A DNA stretch of 64,000 nucleotides from contig NZ_JACHYE010000008.1 in NCBI RefSeq assembly GCF_014192645.1, positions 124,001-188,000 of the forward strand, written 5' to 3'. The position numbers and the translations under genes were made by a program. The DNA comes from Herbaspirillum sp. Sphag64 (GTDB lineage Bacteria; Pseudomonadota; Gammaproteobacteria; Burkholderiales; Burkholderiaceae_D). This document shows positions 19,438-29,054 of this stretch, in pieces. How positions within the stretch are numbered: position 1 is the first letter of the stretch; each line of letters opens with the position of its first letter. The notes under the pieces were generated by a model that was not told the origin of the DNA, did not search any database, and saw nothing but the letters and a program-made list of their open reading frames with translations.

Positions 19438-20400
19438 ATGACCCTGCCTGCAGTTCTGCAACAGCTTCGTATTCCCGTGATCGCCTCGCCGATGTTCATC
19501 GCCAGCGGCCCTGCTCTGGTGGCCGCGCAATGCAAGGCTGGTATTGTTGGTTCTTTTCCCGCACTGAACGCACGTCCTGCCGAGCAGCTTGATGTCTGGC
19601 TGACACAATTGCAGGCAGAACTGGCGGCACACAAGGCGGCGCATCCGGATGCGGTGATCGGTCCGATTGCCGTCAATCAGATCGTGCATCAATCCAACGA
19701 TCGCCTGGCCCATGATGTTGAGGTTTGTGTCAAACACCAGGTTCCGATCATCATCTCCAGTCTGCGTGCACCACCGCGTGAAATGCTGGATGCTATCCAC
19801 AGCTATGGCGGGATCGTGCTGCACGACGTGATCTCCATACGGCATGCACAAAAGGCGCTCGAAGCCGGTGTAGATGGTTTGATTCTGGTCGCAGCAGGTG
19901 CCGGCGGCCATGCCGGTGCGCTGTCACCGTTTGCACTGGTGGGTGAAGTACGTAAATTCTTCAATGGCCCGATTGTGCTGTCCGGCGCTATTGCAACCGG
20001 TGATGCGATCTTGTCGGCACAGGCCATGGGCGCTGATCTAGCCTATATCGGTTCGCGCTGGCTGGCTACACAGGAAGCCAACGTGAATGACGAGTATCGT
20101 CAGGCAATCGTCGAGTCCAGCGCAGCCGACGTGGTGTACACCAATCTGTTTACCGGCGTGCATGGCAACTATCTGAAGAAATCCATCGTCAATGCCGGAC
20201 TGGATCCGGACAATCTGCCGGAAGCTGACAAGAGCAAAATGAATTTTGGCTCTGGCGGCGATACCAAGGCCAAGGCCTGGCGCGATATCTGGGGTGCAGG
20301 TCAAGGTGTCGGTCTGATGGATGATGTGCCGACAGTCGCCGAAATGGTGGCGCGCCTGGAGCGCGAGTATGTTGCTGCACGCCAGCGTCTGGCACTGTAA
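19438..20400 (+). CDS. nitronate monooxygenase (NPD-like)
   Basis: FMN-dependent TIM-barrel enzyme that oxidises alkyl nitronates. It is 320 residues, with the N-terminal PVIASPMFIAS, the catalytic His in AAGAGGHAGALSPF, the FMN phosphate loop LSGAIATGDAI and GADLAYIGSRW. The short, class-like form is common in proteobacteria. The gene stands alone. The start codon follows a weak CGAGA, and a TATAAT box lies just upstream. Confidence 0.92.
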   Translation: MTLPAVLQQLRIPVIASPMFIASGPALVAAQCKAGIVGSFPALNARPAEQLDVWLTQLQAELAAHKAAHPDAVIGPIAVNQIVHQSNDRLAHDVEVCVKHQVPIIISSLRAPPREMLDAIHSYGGIVLHDVISIRHAQKALEAGVDGLILVAAGAGGHAGALSPFALVGEVRKFFNGPIVLSGAIATGDAILSAQAMGADLAYIGSRWLATQEANVNDEYRQAIVESSAADVVYTNLFTGVHGNYLKKSIVNAGLDPDNLPEADKSKMNFGSGGDTKAKAWRDIWGAGQGVGLMDDVPTVAEMVARLEREYVAARQRLAL

Positions 20401-20532
20401 GTCACAGACATCGGTGGTGTCGCGAGTTCGCTGCAGCCACCGATTTAGTTTGCAAATGCATCACAATTGATGGCACTTCTTTCATTCAGGTTGGTCTTAT
20501 CTTGTCCCTAAACTCTACAAAGTGAGGATATG

Positions 20533-20742
20533 ATGACCAGCTTTCTACGCACCCGTAAAGATCGCCATCCAAGAACCGAAGCCAAAGCCCACCCGGCCCA
20601 GGACATCACCAGCAGCAGCGCCAACATTGAGCGCCTCCATACCACTGATGCTGTGCAACCGCCGCGTCAGGATCAATTCAGTCGCACCGTCGACTCCCAG
20701 CAAGCTGAAGACGTAGACAACAAAATCCCGCATGACCGTTGA
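20533..20742 (+). CDS. small hydrophilic protein, unknown
   Basis: A 69-residue frame behind GTGAGGATATG. An ATG at 20530 is immediately adjacent, so the start could be either codon. The product is polar and probably disordered (ITSSSANIERLHTTD, QPPRQDQFSR), without hydrophobic segments or known motifs. The ribosome binding site and the isolated position favour a real gene, but no family is recognised. Confidence 0.45.
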   Translation: MTSFLRTRKDRHPRTEAKAHPAQDITSSSANIERLHTTDAVQPPRQDQFSRTVDSQQAEDVDNKIPHDR

Positions 20743-20859
20743 GCTTGACGGCACTAGTCAAGAGCGCTGAGCCCTGCTGAGTCTATTGATGGACGCAGCA
20801 GGAATGCTTGATTCACTTGCGTTGCATAAATTGTTTCGCTTCAACTGCAGAATGCACGG

Positions 20860-21553
20860 CTACAGTCCCGTCTCCTCGATCCAGCTACGCAGGATGAAAA
20901 ACAGCGCTTGCGGCTTTTCCAGTGGTGTCATATGGCCGCAGTCACGCACGATGTCGAAACGTGCTGATGGGATACGACGGGCCATCTCTTCTGACTCCTC
21001 TACCGAGCGTAGCCGGTCCGCATCACTGGCCACAATCAGCGTCGGGCAAGCAATCCTCTCCAGCGCTGCATAACTGCCGTCACGCAAGGTCGCCAGCTGA
21101 CGCAGAAATACTTCCTTGCCATTGTCCAGTGCCATGGCCTGCAAGCGCTGCAGCAATACACTATCTCGCGCGCGAAGGATGTACCGAGGATGCCAGTGCA
21201 CGCGAAGTCAGGCCCTTGAATGGCGTGCGCTCAGCCAACGCCAGCTGCGCCAGCGTGGCAGCAGATTCCTGCTCGGTTTGTGGACGTGACGACGTGTTGA
21301 GCAACGCCAACCCACGCACCCTATGCGGGGCCTTGAGCGCAATTGCCTGCGCCACAAATCCACCCATCGAAAAGCCGGCCAGTACAAACTGCTCCGGCGC
21401 GTCCTGCAAGACCCGATCGGCCATGGCGGCCAACGAACTGTCTCGCCGCAGATCGCCGAAATGCAACTGCCCAAGCGTCGCCAGATCGTCACGCATGTCG
21501 TCCCATAAGGCCTGATTCAACATGAAGCCAGGTAATAAAACCAGATTACGCAT
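20860..21553 (-). pseudogene. alpha/beta hydrolase gene broken by a frameshift
   Basis: Two open frames on the - strand together make one alpha/beta hydrolase. The 5' part (21553-21161) starts MRNLVLLPGFMLNQALWDD and has the nucleophile elbow GFSMGGF. The 3' part (to 20860) has the acid loop ASDADRL and the catalytic His in CGHMTPLE. The frames join at 21167-21174, a (CG)4 run. Adding one CG unit would restore a continuous reading (...HPSRARDSVLLQRL...) of 231 residues. So the gene lost two bases at a dinucleotide repeat, or the assembly did. All three catalytic residues survive on either side. The likely original function is an esterase or lactonase of small substrates. Confidence 0.85.
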
Positions 21554-21606
21554 TCCTATTCTTTCCAGAGTTTTTTGTTGATCTTTCCCCTACCACCTAT
21601 AGCAAT

Positions 21607-22761
21607 CTATACCAGCCAGCGAGCGCGACTAGCGGCGAATGCGACAGCCACACACAGCACACCGATGAACGACAACGCAGCCTGCAAACCAAAACCTTGT
21701 GCCAGTATTCCCACCACAGGAGGGCCAATCAGACTACCGCTGTAACCCAAGGTCGCCACGCCTGCCAGTGCAATTGCGCCGTGCCGACCGGCGGCGCTGA
21801 ATACGAAGGGAAACACCATCGCCACACCGGCACCAGTGATCATGAAGCCAATCGCCGCGACAACAATACTCGGTGCCAGCACAACGATGGCGATACCGAA
21901 TGCCGCCAGCAAAGCGCCATAACCAACAATGCTGCGCGCCCCCCAGCGCTCCTTGAGACGGTCGCCGAGCATTCTTGCTACCAGCATCATGCCGGCAAAA
22001 CCAGCGTAAGACAGTGGTGCCGCACCATCGCCAGCATGCATGTGATCCTTCATATAGATGCCGCTCCAGTTCGAAATCGATCCCTCCACGATAGCGCCAC
22101 AAAAGACGATCAAGCCAAGTGCTACCAGATGACCATGCGGAATTGCGAAGACCTTGCGTTGCGGATCATGATGCGGCCGATCATTGGGCAAGCGCTGGTA
22201 CGACAATTTCAACGGCAGTGCGAACAGCAGACTCAGCACCAGAAAATGCTGCCACGGCGCGATTTCCACCGATGCCATCGCACTCCCGAGCAAGGCTCCA
22301 CTGAAGGTCCCCACACAAAACCAGGCATGCAACATTGACATGATGGAGCGGCCAACTTGCTTCTCGTGCTCGGCACCCAATGCATTAATGGCCACATCAA
22401 AACAGCTCGCTGCGCTGCCATAGCAAAAGCAACCCAGCATCAATAGCGGTAGATTTGTCGCCGCGCCGAGACAGGGCAGCACAAGCAAAAGCGCCCATCC
22501 AGCATACGACGCCGTATGACGCGCGCCATAGTGCGCATTGAGCCAGGCCGCCAGTGGAAACGAGCAAACCGCACCAATCCCGCTACACAACAAGACCATA
22601 CTCAGTGTGGCGGCATCCAGTGCGAGTCGATCTCGAATGGCGGGAATGCGAGCCGCCCAACTGGCATATAAAACGCCCAGCAAGAAAAATAGAAACGGCA
22701 TGGCAAGCTGACGTAAGCGTGCGCGCACGTCGAGGGAATTCACGGTAATGTTGGTTGTCAT
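21607..22761 (-). CDS. MFS transporter, YbjJ-like
   Basis: Major facilitator protein with 12 predicted membrane segments, 384 residues. The sequence FFLLGVLYASWAARIPAIRD at the start and SMLHAWFCVGTFSGALLGS in the middle are typical of the YbjJ/FucP-like branch. Substrate unknown. It lies 53 bases upstream of the broken hydrolase on the same strand, so both may have formed one unit. Confidence 0.85.
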   Translation of the reverse strand: MTTNITVNSLDVRARLRQLAMPFLFFLLGVLYASWAARIPAIRDRLALDAATLSMVLLCSGIGAVCSFPLAAWLNAHYGARHTASYAGWALLLVLPCLGAATNLPLLMLGCFCYGSAASCFDVAINALGAEHEKQVGRSIMSMLHAWFCVGTFSGALLGSAMASVEIAPWQHFLVLSLLFALPLKLSYQRLPNDRPHHDPQRKVFAIPHGHLVALGLIVFCGAIVEGSISNWSGIYMKDHMHAGDGAAPLSYAGFAGMMLVARMLGDRLKERWGARSIVGYGALLAAFGIAIVVLAPSIVVAAIGFMITGAGVAMVFPFVFSAAGRHGAIALAGVATLGYSGSLIGPPVVGILAQGFGLQAALSFIGVLCVAVAFAASRARWLV

Positions 22762-22922
22762 GCTGCGCGTAGAGGAATAAACTTCGTCGAGCTGGCATTA
22801 TCTCGCATCTGATTCGTATCTTGATGTAAGTCGTTCCACAGACTCAAGAGCATGTAGGTTGCAAATACGTTGCGCCCGTTGCAGTTGCCGAATCAACAAT
22901 AGCCACGCTGCTAAAAAATTTC

Positions 22923-23504
22923 ATGCCAGACCTCGATATCTCTACTCATCAGCTACAACGAGAAGCACTTGATGCGCTGGTCTCGCTGCAACAGCTGATC
23001 GACAATTACACACCGGAGCACGAACGTCGGGTTGCCGAACTGGCAATCCGTATCGGCCATGAACTACGACTGGGCGGCGAACAACTGGAAGCATTGAACA
23101 TGGCGGCGCTGGTCCACGACATTGGCAAGGTCGATATTCCCCTGGCTGTGCTCAACAAACCCGGTCGTCTCACCGACGAAGAATTTGCGCTTATTCGCGG
23201 TCATGCCCAGACCAGCTACGATATCCTCAATCGCATCTCCTTTACCCTGCCGGTTCCCGAAATTGCGTATGCACATCATGAATATCTGGATGGTTCCGGC
23301 TATCCACGTGGGTTGAAAGGCGATCAGATCAGGCTTGAGTCTCGCATCCTCACGGTAGCGGATATTGTCGAATCGATGTCGCAGGATCGGCCCTATCGTG
23401 CCAGCCTTGGCATCGACGCCGCGGTCACGGAAATCAAGCGTCTGAGTGGTAGCCGTCTCGATCCGAAAGTGGTTGAAGCCTGCCTGCAGGTCTGCATCGA
23501 CTAA
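22923..23504 (+). CDS. stand-alone HD-GYP domain protein (cyclic-di-GMP phosphodiesterase)
   Basis: A 193-residue protein consisting almost entirely of an HD-GYP domain: H in YTPEHERRV, HDIGK with the HD pair, H in RGHAQTSYD, HH in AYAHHEYLDGSGYPRGL (the GYP motif) and D in VADIVESM. All metal-binding positions are present, so it should hydrolyse cyclic-di-GMP. Unusually there is no sensory N-terminal domain or membrane anchor. No close partner gene is visible; the diguanylate cyclase at 52280-54019 is distant. Confidence 0.9.
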   Translation: MPDLDISTHQLQREALDALVSLQQLIDNYTPEHERRVAELAIRIGHELRLGGEQLEALNMAALVHDIGKVDIPLAVLNKPGRLTDEEFALIRGHAQTSYDILNRISFTLPVPEIAYAHHEYLDGSGYPRGLKGDQIRLESRILTVADIVESMSQDRPYRASLGIDAAVTEIKRLSGSRLDPKVVEACLQVCID

Positions 23505-23630
23505 ACAGCACACGACTAACTCGCCCCCTGCTGAAAGAACAACAATCCGCTACACTCTGAGGCAAACATCAGCACTCAGAATGCACAACCCCAACCGGGC
23601 GACATGTGATCCCCGAGGAGACTAGCGGTC

Positions 23631-24866
23631 ATGTCCGGCAATTCAGCTTCGCACAAACCACCTCATTCCTGTTCCGTCCTGCTGACTGCAATCGCGCTAT
23701 CGCTAGGTAGTGCGGTCGCACTCGGTATGGCACGCTTTTCGTACGCACTGTTACTCACGCCGATGCGCACCGATCTCGGCTGGCCTTATCTGATTGCGGG
23801 AGGCATGAATACCGGCAATGCATTGGGTTACCTGATCGGCGCCTTGCTGACACCACCGCTGGCGCGTCGCATGGCAGCATCGACATTGCTGATCGCCGGT
23901 GCACTTGCAACCAGTTTGCTGGTACTCAGTTCAGGCCTGTTCATCGATACCACGGTGCTGCTGTTGCTGCGCGTTGCCAGCGGTATCAGCAGTGCGTTCG
24001 TGTTTGTCTGCGGCGGTATTCTGATTACCAGACTGGCCACCCTGCATCCGCAGCGGGCCGGTTTTCTACTCGGGCTGTTCTATGGCGGCACCGGAATCGG
24101 CATTGTGATTTCAGCGTGGCTGGTGCCACTGACCATCTCGCTCGCGCAAACCCATGGCGTCGCGCATCACTGGCAATGGGCATGGCTCGCCATGGGTGTG
24201 CTGAGCCTGCTAGCGACTGCCTGCCTGGCACCGGCTGCCAGAAACATTTCCTCGGCTCCGGCACAAAGCCGTGCCGAGGGACATTTTCGCTGGAGTACCT
24301 TGGGGATCGGATTGGGTGCTTACTTCCTCTTCGGACTGGGCTATATCGGTTATATGACCTTCGTGATTGCCTTGCTCAAGGAACAAGGCATGTCGCCGCT
24401 CATGATCAACTGGTTCTACACCGCACTCGGTCTGGCGGTGATGGTAGCGTCACGGCTCTGGGCGGGGATGCTGGATCGCTTCAAGGGTGGACAGGCGCTT
24501 GCCATTCTCAATGGCTTGCTCAGTATTGCGACGCTGCTGCCCGCGTTGACCGCAGCACCGTTAGTGGTATTTGCCTCAGGAGTCTTGTTTGGCGGTGTAT
24601 TTCTGTCGGCAGTGGCCTCAACGACGGCACTGGTGCGACACAATCTGCCGGCGGCCAGCTGGCCCGCGGGAATCAGCGCCTTCACCATCGTCTTCGCGCT
24701 GGGACAGATCATCGGCCCCAGCATGGTGGGCTGGATTGCCGATCATCTGGGTGGCCTGCAGCAGGGGCTGCAATGTTCAGCACTGGCACTGCTGGCGGGG
24801 GCATTGCTGGCATGGCGCCAGCAACCGCTTCCACCCGGCGCGGTGACAGCGACAATGCCTCGCTGA
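23631..24866 (+). CDS. YbfB/YjiJ family MFS transporter
   Basis: A 411-residue membrane protein with 12 predicted segments. LGMARFSYALLLTPMRTDLGW near the start and GGMNTGNALGYLIGALL are hallmarks of the YbfB/YjiJ (UPF0226) branch of the major facilitators; substrate unknown. GAGGAGACTAGCGGTC precedes the ATG. Its stop abuts the stop of the convergent hisC with no spacer. Confidence 0.87.
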   Translation: MSGNSASHKPPHSCSVLLTAIALSLGSAVALGMARFSYALLLTPMRTDLGWPYLIAGGMNTGNALGYLIGALLTPPLARRMAASTLLIAGALATSLLVLSSGLFIDTTVLLLLRVASGISSAFVFVCGGILITRLATLHPQRAGFLLGLFYGGTGIGIVISAWLVPLTISLAQTHGVAHHWQWAWLAMGVLSLLATACLAPAARNISSAPAQSRAEGHFRWSTLGIGLGAYFLFGLGYIGYMTFVIALLKEQGMSPLMINWFYTALGLAVMVASRLWAGMLDRFKGGQALAILNGLLSIATLLPALTAAPLVVFASGVLFGGVFLSAVASTTALVRHNLPAASWPAGISAFTIVFALGQIIGPSMVGWIADHLGGLQQGLQCSALALLAGALLAWRQQPLPPGAVTATMPR

Positions 24867-25943
24867 TCAGGACAAGTGCTTGCGCAATGACTGAATCAGA
24901 CTGCCGCAGGCAGCGTCGGTACCGACTGTGATACGCAGGAACTGATTGATACGTGCGCTGGTGAAATGGCGCACGATAATCCCATCACTGCGCAAGGCCG
25001 CAGCCAGCGCAGCCGCATCGTGCCCGGGGTGACGCGCAAACACGAAGTTGGCGGCTGAGGGCAGTACCTCAAAGCCCAGACTGCTGAGATCCGCCACCAA
25101 GGTATTGCGGGTTGTGATCACCGCTTGCCGGGTCTGCTCGAAATAGTCTTCGTCTTCCATCGCCGCTGTCGCAGCGACAATGGCCAGGCGATCCAGCGGA
25201 TAGGAATTGAAACTGTTCTTGACCCGTTCCAGCGCGCTGATCAGGTCAACATGACCAACCGCAAAGCCAACCCGTAAACCCGCCAGCGAACGTGACTTCG
25301 ACAAGGTCTGTACGACCAGCAGATTCGGATAGCGGTCGACCAGCGCGATGGCACTGTCGCCACCGAAGTCAACATACGCTTCGTCGACAATCACAACTCG
25401 CTCCGGGTTGCCGGCAACGATCTTCTCGACCGCCTCCAATGGCAGTAAGCAACCGGTCGGTGCATTCGGATTGGGGAAGATGACGCCGCCGATGGCCTTG
25501 CCATGGCCGAGATAATCGTCGACGCGAATCGTGAAGTCTGCTGCCAAAGGCACGGTCTGATAAGCCACCTCATACAAACCGGCATACGTCGGATAGAAAC
25601 TGTAGCTGATATCCGGAAAGAGGATGGGTGCCTCCTGTCTGAGCAAGGCTTGAAAGGCATGTGCCAGTACCTCGTCGGAGCCATTACCGACAAATACCTG
25701 CGCCACCGACAAGCCATGACGGCGCGCAATCGCCTGCTTCAGTGGTTCTGCATCAGGATTCGGATACAGCCGCAGGCTATCGCCGGCAGCGCCGATTTCA
25801 CGGCTCATGGCCGCCACCGCCAAGGGCGACGGGCCATACGGGTTTTCATTGGTATTGAGCTTGATCAGGTTAGTGATCTTGGGCTGCTCGCCAGGAGTGT
25901 AAGGCGTCAGTCGGCTAACAATGGGGCTCCAGAACTTGCTCAT
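24867..25943 (-). CDS. hisC: histidinol-phosphate aminotransferase
   Basis: PLP enzyme of histidine synthesis, class I/II aminotransferase fold, 358 residues from ATG 25943. Motifs: [12 protein letters not shown] at the N-terminus, [29 protein letters not shown], and the PLP lysine in [15 protein letters not shown]. The frame opens 13 codons earlier (ATG 25982), but [18 protein letters not shown] is the expected N-terminus. It is not in a his operon; this may be a second copy. Confidence 0.93.
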   Translation of the reverse strand: MSKFWSPIVSRLTPYTPGEQPKITNLIKLNTNENPYGPSPLAVAAMSREIGAAGDSLRLYPNPDAEPLKQAIARRHGLSVAQVFVGNGSDEVLAHAFQALLRQEAPILFPDISYSFYPTYAGLYEVAYQTVPLAADFTIRVDDYLGHGKAIGGVIFPNPNAPTGCLLPLEAVEKIVAGNPERVVIVDEAYVDFGGDSAIALVDRYPNLLVVQTLSKSRSLAGLRVGFAVGHVDLISALERVKNSFNSYPLDRLAIVAATAAMEDEDYFEQTRQAVITTRNTLVADLSSLGFEVLPSAANFVFARHPGHDAAALAAALRSDGIIVRHFTSARINQFLRITVGTDAACGSLIQSLRKHLS

Positions 25944-26130
25944 GGGAATGCTCTTCAGGTGATGGCGCGCAGCGCGGATCAATAAAACAGCAATGGTAGC
26001 AAACCTCAGCGCTTCTGATCGGCAGTCGATTTAGCTGATTCAGGGTATTACGCATTAAAATAACGCGCGCACTGAGCGCCAACTGCATAATTGTATAACC
26101 GACAATCATCGACATCACTGAACAAGAACC

Positions 26131-26709
26131 ATGGCCGAAGAATTTGAAGTCCCCAGTCCGCATGAACACCATCTGGAACATGTTGCCCAGCACGCCCATG
26201 ACGAGGGTGACAACTTTGCTGGAAAGATTGCCGTGATGACCGCCATCATGGCAACGATTGGCGCACTATTCAGCTATCAGGCAGGTTTTACCGAAAGTAG
26301 TGCTGCCATGAACAAGAACAATGCGGCTATCAAAAAGACCGAGGCGGCCAATCAGTGGAATTACTATCAGGCCAAATCCAGCCGTCAGAATCTGGCCGAG
26401 CTGGCCATGACGATTCCCGGCGTGGATGCCGCCAAGTACAGTGCCGCCGCCGAACGCTACAAGTCGGAAAAGGAAGAGATCCGCAAGAAAGCAGAAGAGT
26501 TGGAAGAACAATCCAAGCAATGGGATGAGTTGTCGGAAGCCGACCTGCATGCACACCATCGTTGGGCACAGGCCATGACGGCGATCCAGATTGCGATTTC
26601 CATGGCAGCTATCACCCTGCTGACACGCAAGAACTGGCTCAAGAAAATTTCCTATAGTGCTGCAGGTGTGAGCGTGGCATTGGGTATTCTGGCAGCGCTG
26701 CATATCTGA
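26131..26709 (+). CDS. DUF4337 domain membrane protein
   Basis: A 192-residue protein with a His/acid-rich N-terminus, a membrane helix at ~33-52 (AVMTAIMATIGALFSYQAGF), a charged coiled-coil middle (~105-135, YKSEKEEIRKKAEELEE) and two C-terminal helices. The NQWNYYQAKSSRQ stretch is characteristic of DUF4337. Function unknown. It stands alone between hisC and convergent genes. Confidence 0.85.
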   Translation: MAEEFEVPSPHEHHLEHVAQHAHDEGDNFAGKIAVMTAIMATIGALFSYQAGFTESSAAMNKNNAAIKKTEAANQWNYYQAKSSRQNLAELAMTIPGVDAAKYSAAAERYKSEKEEIRKKAEELEEQSKQWDELSEADLHAHHRWAQAMTAIQIAISMAAITLLTRKNWLKKISYSAAGVSVALGILAALHI

Positions 26710-26764
26710 GCCGCACAATCATTACCGTGCCGGGTCTGAGGCCATAACATCTTAGACTCGCATC

Positions 26765-27355
26765 TCAGAGGCGCGCTTCAATGTGGTAAATACCCCATGG
26801 GCATAGTGCAAAGCGCGCACTCACCGGACGCTCCATCATCTCTGGAAAGCGGTCGGCATCGTACACCGCCCACAACGGTCCGAGTCCACCCAATGGCAGT
26901 GGTTTTCCGTCCAGATGGGTGGCGATGATGAAGCCGTAGCGCCGAATATCGGCCGCCGACACCATCACCACATAGCCATCAATGGCGCGCAGCAGAATAT
27001 TATTGGCATTGGCCGCACCTGCCGCTGCCAGCACATCACTGATCAACGGACCTTGCAACAGATGCTGCTGCTCGTCATATTCAAGCGTCGGCTTGATGGT
27101 CTGGCGGGGTAGTGATGACAGGGTAGAAAAATCAAAGACGTGGGCCCGCTCAAACACCAACTTCTGCTTGACCATCAGTTGATCCAGTGCCGCATCAAGT
27201 GCGCCTCTGTTACCGGCACCGATGGCACCAGTGATGGTGAGCAAGGTCGGCCCTGCCGGTGCAGCGCATGACTTACTGACATCGTCCTTGCCTGCTGCAA
27301 GCGCTACGCTGCTGAGACCACATAATGTCGCTGCAATGAAGTTACGCTTGTCCAT
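26765..27355 (-). CDS. secreted SUOX/molybdopterin-fold domain protein
   Basis: A 196-residue exported protein with a signal peptide (MDKRNFIAATLCGLSSVALA) and one oxidoreductase molybdopterin-binding fold: LTITGAI, HVFDFSTLSSLPRQTI, GPLISDVLAAAGA, DGYVVMVSAADI, PLGGLGPLWAVYD. The core Cys that binds molybdenum in sulfite oxidase and MsrP is not visible at the expected place, as in many short members, so it may bind a partner or ligand rather than catalyse. ATG 27355 is fixed by AAGGAGAAAGC directly upstream. Confidence 0.8.
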   Translation of the reverse strand: MDKRNFIAATLCGLSSVALAAGKDDVSKSCAAPAGPTLLTITGAIGAGNRGALDAALDQLMVKQKLVFERAHVFDFSTLSSLPRQTIKPTLEYDEQQHLLQGPLISDVLAAAGAANANNILLRAIDGYVVMVSAADIRRYGFIIATHLDGKPLPLGGLGPLWAVYDADRFPEMMERPVSARFALCPWGIYHIEARL

Positions 27356-27394
27356 GCTTTCTCCTTGGTCCACTGACCGATACGACGTCACAAT

Positions 27395-27419
27395 AGAAAG
27401 AGCGGACCAGAGTCCGCTC
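27395..27419 (-). terminator. rho-independent terminator of the BASS transporter gene
   Basis: An 8-bp stem (27400-27407 with 27412-27419) with a loop of 4 bases, followed on the - strand by TTTCTATT. It lies 14 bases after the transporter stop. Confidence 0.75.
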
Positions 27420-27432
27420 CAGGCCGATGATC

Positions 27433-28368
27433 TTACACCAGGCGGTCCGAATCTTGCGCGCGTGGTGGACGACCACGCCAGAAACCTGCCAGTAACGAGC
27501 CTGACAAATTGTGCCAGACCGAGAACAAGGCTCCCGGTAACGCTGCCAGCGGCGTGAAGTAGAGCTTGCCCAGTGCCGCTGCAAGACCAGAGTTCTGCAT
27601 ACCGACTTCAATGGCCAGCGTACGGCAAACAGACTCATCAAAGCCCAGCAGACGACCACCCCAGTAGCCACCCAGCAAACCCGTGGCATTATGCAGAATC
27701 ACGCCTACCAGCACGACCAGTCCAACCGAGGCGATATGGCTCTGGCTGCCAGCAACTACCGCCGCAATGATCAACAGTATGGCAACCATTGACACCAGCG
27801 ACAGATACGGCTCAATGCGGCGTACCAGTTTGCTGCAGAAAATATTGACTACCAGCCCCAGCACAATCGGCACCACCACGATCTGCACGATGCTCATCAA
27901 CATTGCGCCGACGTCGACATGAATCGAAGCATCGACATACAGCTCAGTCAGCAACGGGGTCGCAAATACGCTCACCAGCGCCGACAGCGTCGAGATAGTG
28001 ATCGATAGCGCCACGTCACCGCGCGAGAGGTAAATCATCACGTTGGAGGCTGTGCCGCTAGCCACGCTGCCAACCAGTACCATGCCAGCGGTCAGATCCG
28101 GCGGCATGCGCAGCAGTTTGGCGATGACCCAGGCAGCCAGAGGCATGACCAGATAGTGCAAAACGATACCCGCAGCCACCGGTGCCGGACGTTTGACAAT
28201 GCGCTTGAAATCCTCCAGCGTGAGGGTGACACCCATGCTCAGCATGATCAGGGTCAACAGCCCGGTGACATGCGGACCAATCGGCGTGAAAGTGGCGGGA
28301 GAAAAGTAGGCTGCGGCGGACAGCAGCAAAGCCCAGACAGGGAACAGACGAGTCAGTGTGGAAAGCAT
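27433..28368 (-). CDS. bile acid:sodium symporter (BASS) family transporter
   Basis: A 311-residue inner-membrane protein with about ten hydrophobic segments. The family signatures are [36 protein letters not shown] and [13 protein letters not shown], which line the sodium and substrate sites. Bacterial members close to this carry small organic acids (PanS carries ketopantoate). Which substrate applies here cannot be read from the sequence. Confidence 0.9.
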   Translation of the reverse strand: MLSTLTRLFPVWALLLSAAAYFSPATFTPIGPHVTGLLTLIMLSMGVTLTLEDFKRIVKRPAPVAAGIVLHYLVMPLAAWVIAKLLRMPPDLTAGMVLVGSVASGTASNVMIYLSRGDVALSITISTLSALVSVFATPLLTELYVDASIHVDVGAMLMSIVQIVVVPIVLGLVVNIFCSKLVRRIEPYLSLVSMVAILLIIAAVVAGSQSHIASVGLVVLVGVILHNATGLLGGYWGGRLLGFDESVCRTLAIEVGMQNSGLAAALGKLYFTPLAALPGALFSVWHNLSGSLLAGFWRGRPPRAQDSDRLV

Positions 28369-28556
28369 AATCAGAAGTGGATGGCGCGTCTTGCAAGCCG
28401 CGAAAGCCTGAGTACGCGCACAGAGCAGTTTGTCAAATTATCGTTATCTGCAACTGCTGCGCACGGGCAGGGAGAGCGGTGCGCAACAGCAGTGACGGGG
28501 CCCGACCTATGGCGCCGGAACCGTACAGCCAGCCTCTTGTGAAAGCTGGAAGGCGC

Positions 28557-28682
28557 TTATTTTACCTGCGCCATCCAATCCTTGCCTGTGGCGGCCCGCA
28601 AACGACGCGCCATCGATCGGATGCGGTCTGTTTTTGGATGCTTAGCCAATTCCTTAATCAATGCACCGGAACATGACCGCAC
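28557..28682 (-). CDS. possible 41-residue basic peptide overlapping the lipoprotein gene end
   Basis: In a frame shifted from the small lipoprotein gene, an open stretch reads ...ALIKELAKHPKTDRIRS... and ends ...KDWMAQVK at TAA 28557-28559. It could start at GTG 28682 (given), ATG 28712 or a TTG overlapping the lipoprotein stop. It is helical, basic and free of rare-looking composition, and translational coupling to the lipoprotein gene is possible. Nothing identifies a family; it may be chance. Confidence 0.3.
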   Translation of the reverse strand: MRSCSGALIKELAKHPKTDRIRSMARRLRAATGKDWMAQVK

Positions 28683-28935
28683 TGCGGGCTGGAACAAGCC
28701 CCAGTACGGCATCGGCCGACTGCGAATTGGTCAACTCCATGCGTTTCCCACGCTGCTGGCAGAACGCCTGTGCCTGGTTGACACCATCTGCGGTAGCACT
28801 GACGCCGAGAAAGAAAGCCTTGGTGGTGATCATGTAAATGCCATTATCCAGCGGCGTAATCTGGCCCTGTGAGGCACAGCCCACCAGGAATACAGACGCC
28901 GCCACGGTAGCAGCCGCCAGATGTGTGATTTTCAA
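28654..28935 (-). CDS. small lipoprotein with TTG start
   Basis: A 93-residue protein starting at TTG 28935 with GGGAG 6 bases upstream. No ATG fits, since the hydrophobic signal begins right at this codon (KITHLAAATVAASVFLVGC). The lipobox LVGC places the lipidated Cys at residue 20. The mature part is about 73 residues with two more cysteines (59 and 90), which could form a disulfide. It ends ...SAVMFRCID. Function unknown. It follows the OlsB-like gene on the same strand after 119 bases. Confidence 0.72.
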   Translation of the reverse strand: MKITHLAAATVAASVFLVGCASQGQITPLDNGIYMITTKAFFLGVSATADGVNQAQAFCQQRGKRMELTNSQSADAVLGLVPARSAVMFRCID

Positions 28936-29054
28936 GAGAAACTCCCAGGCTGATCCAATACCGCTACGATAATCCCGGCAATCCACTTTTGACAAGTTCT
29001 CTGGTGCAACCCTGTGGCATATGACATGCAGCGGTCCATGTTGGGCAGGCCAAC

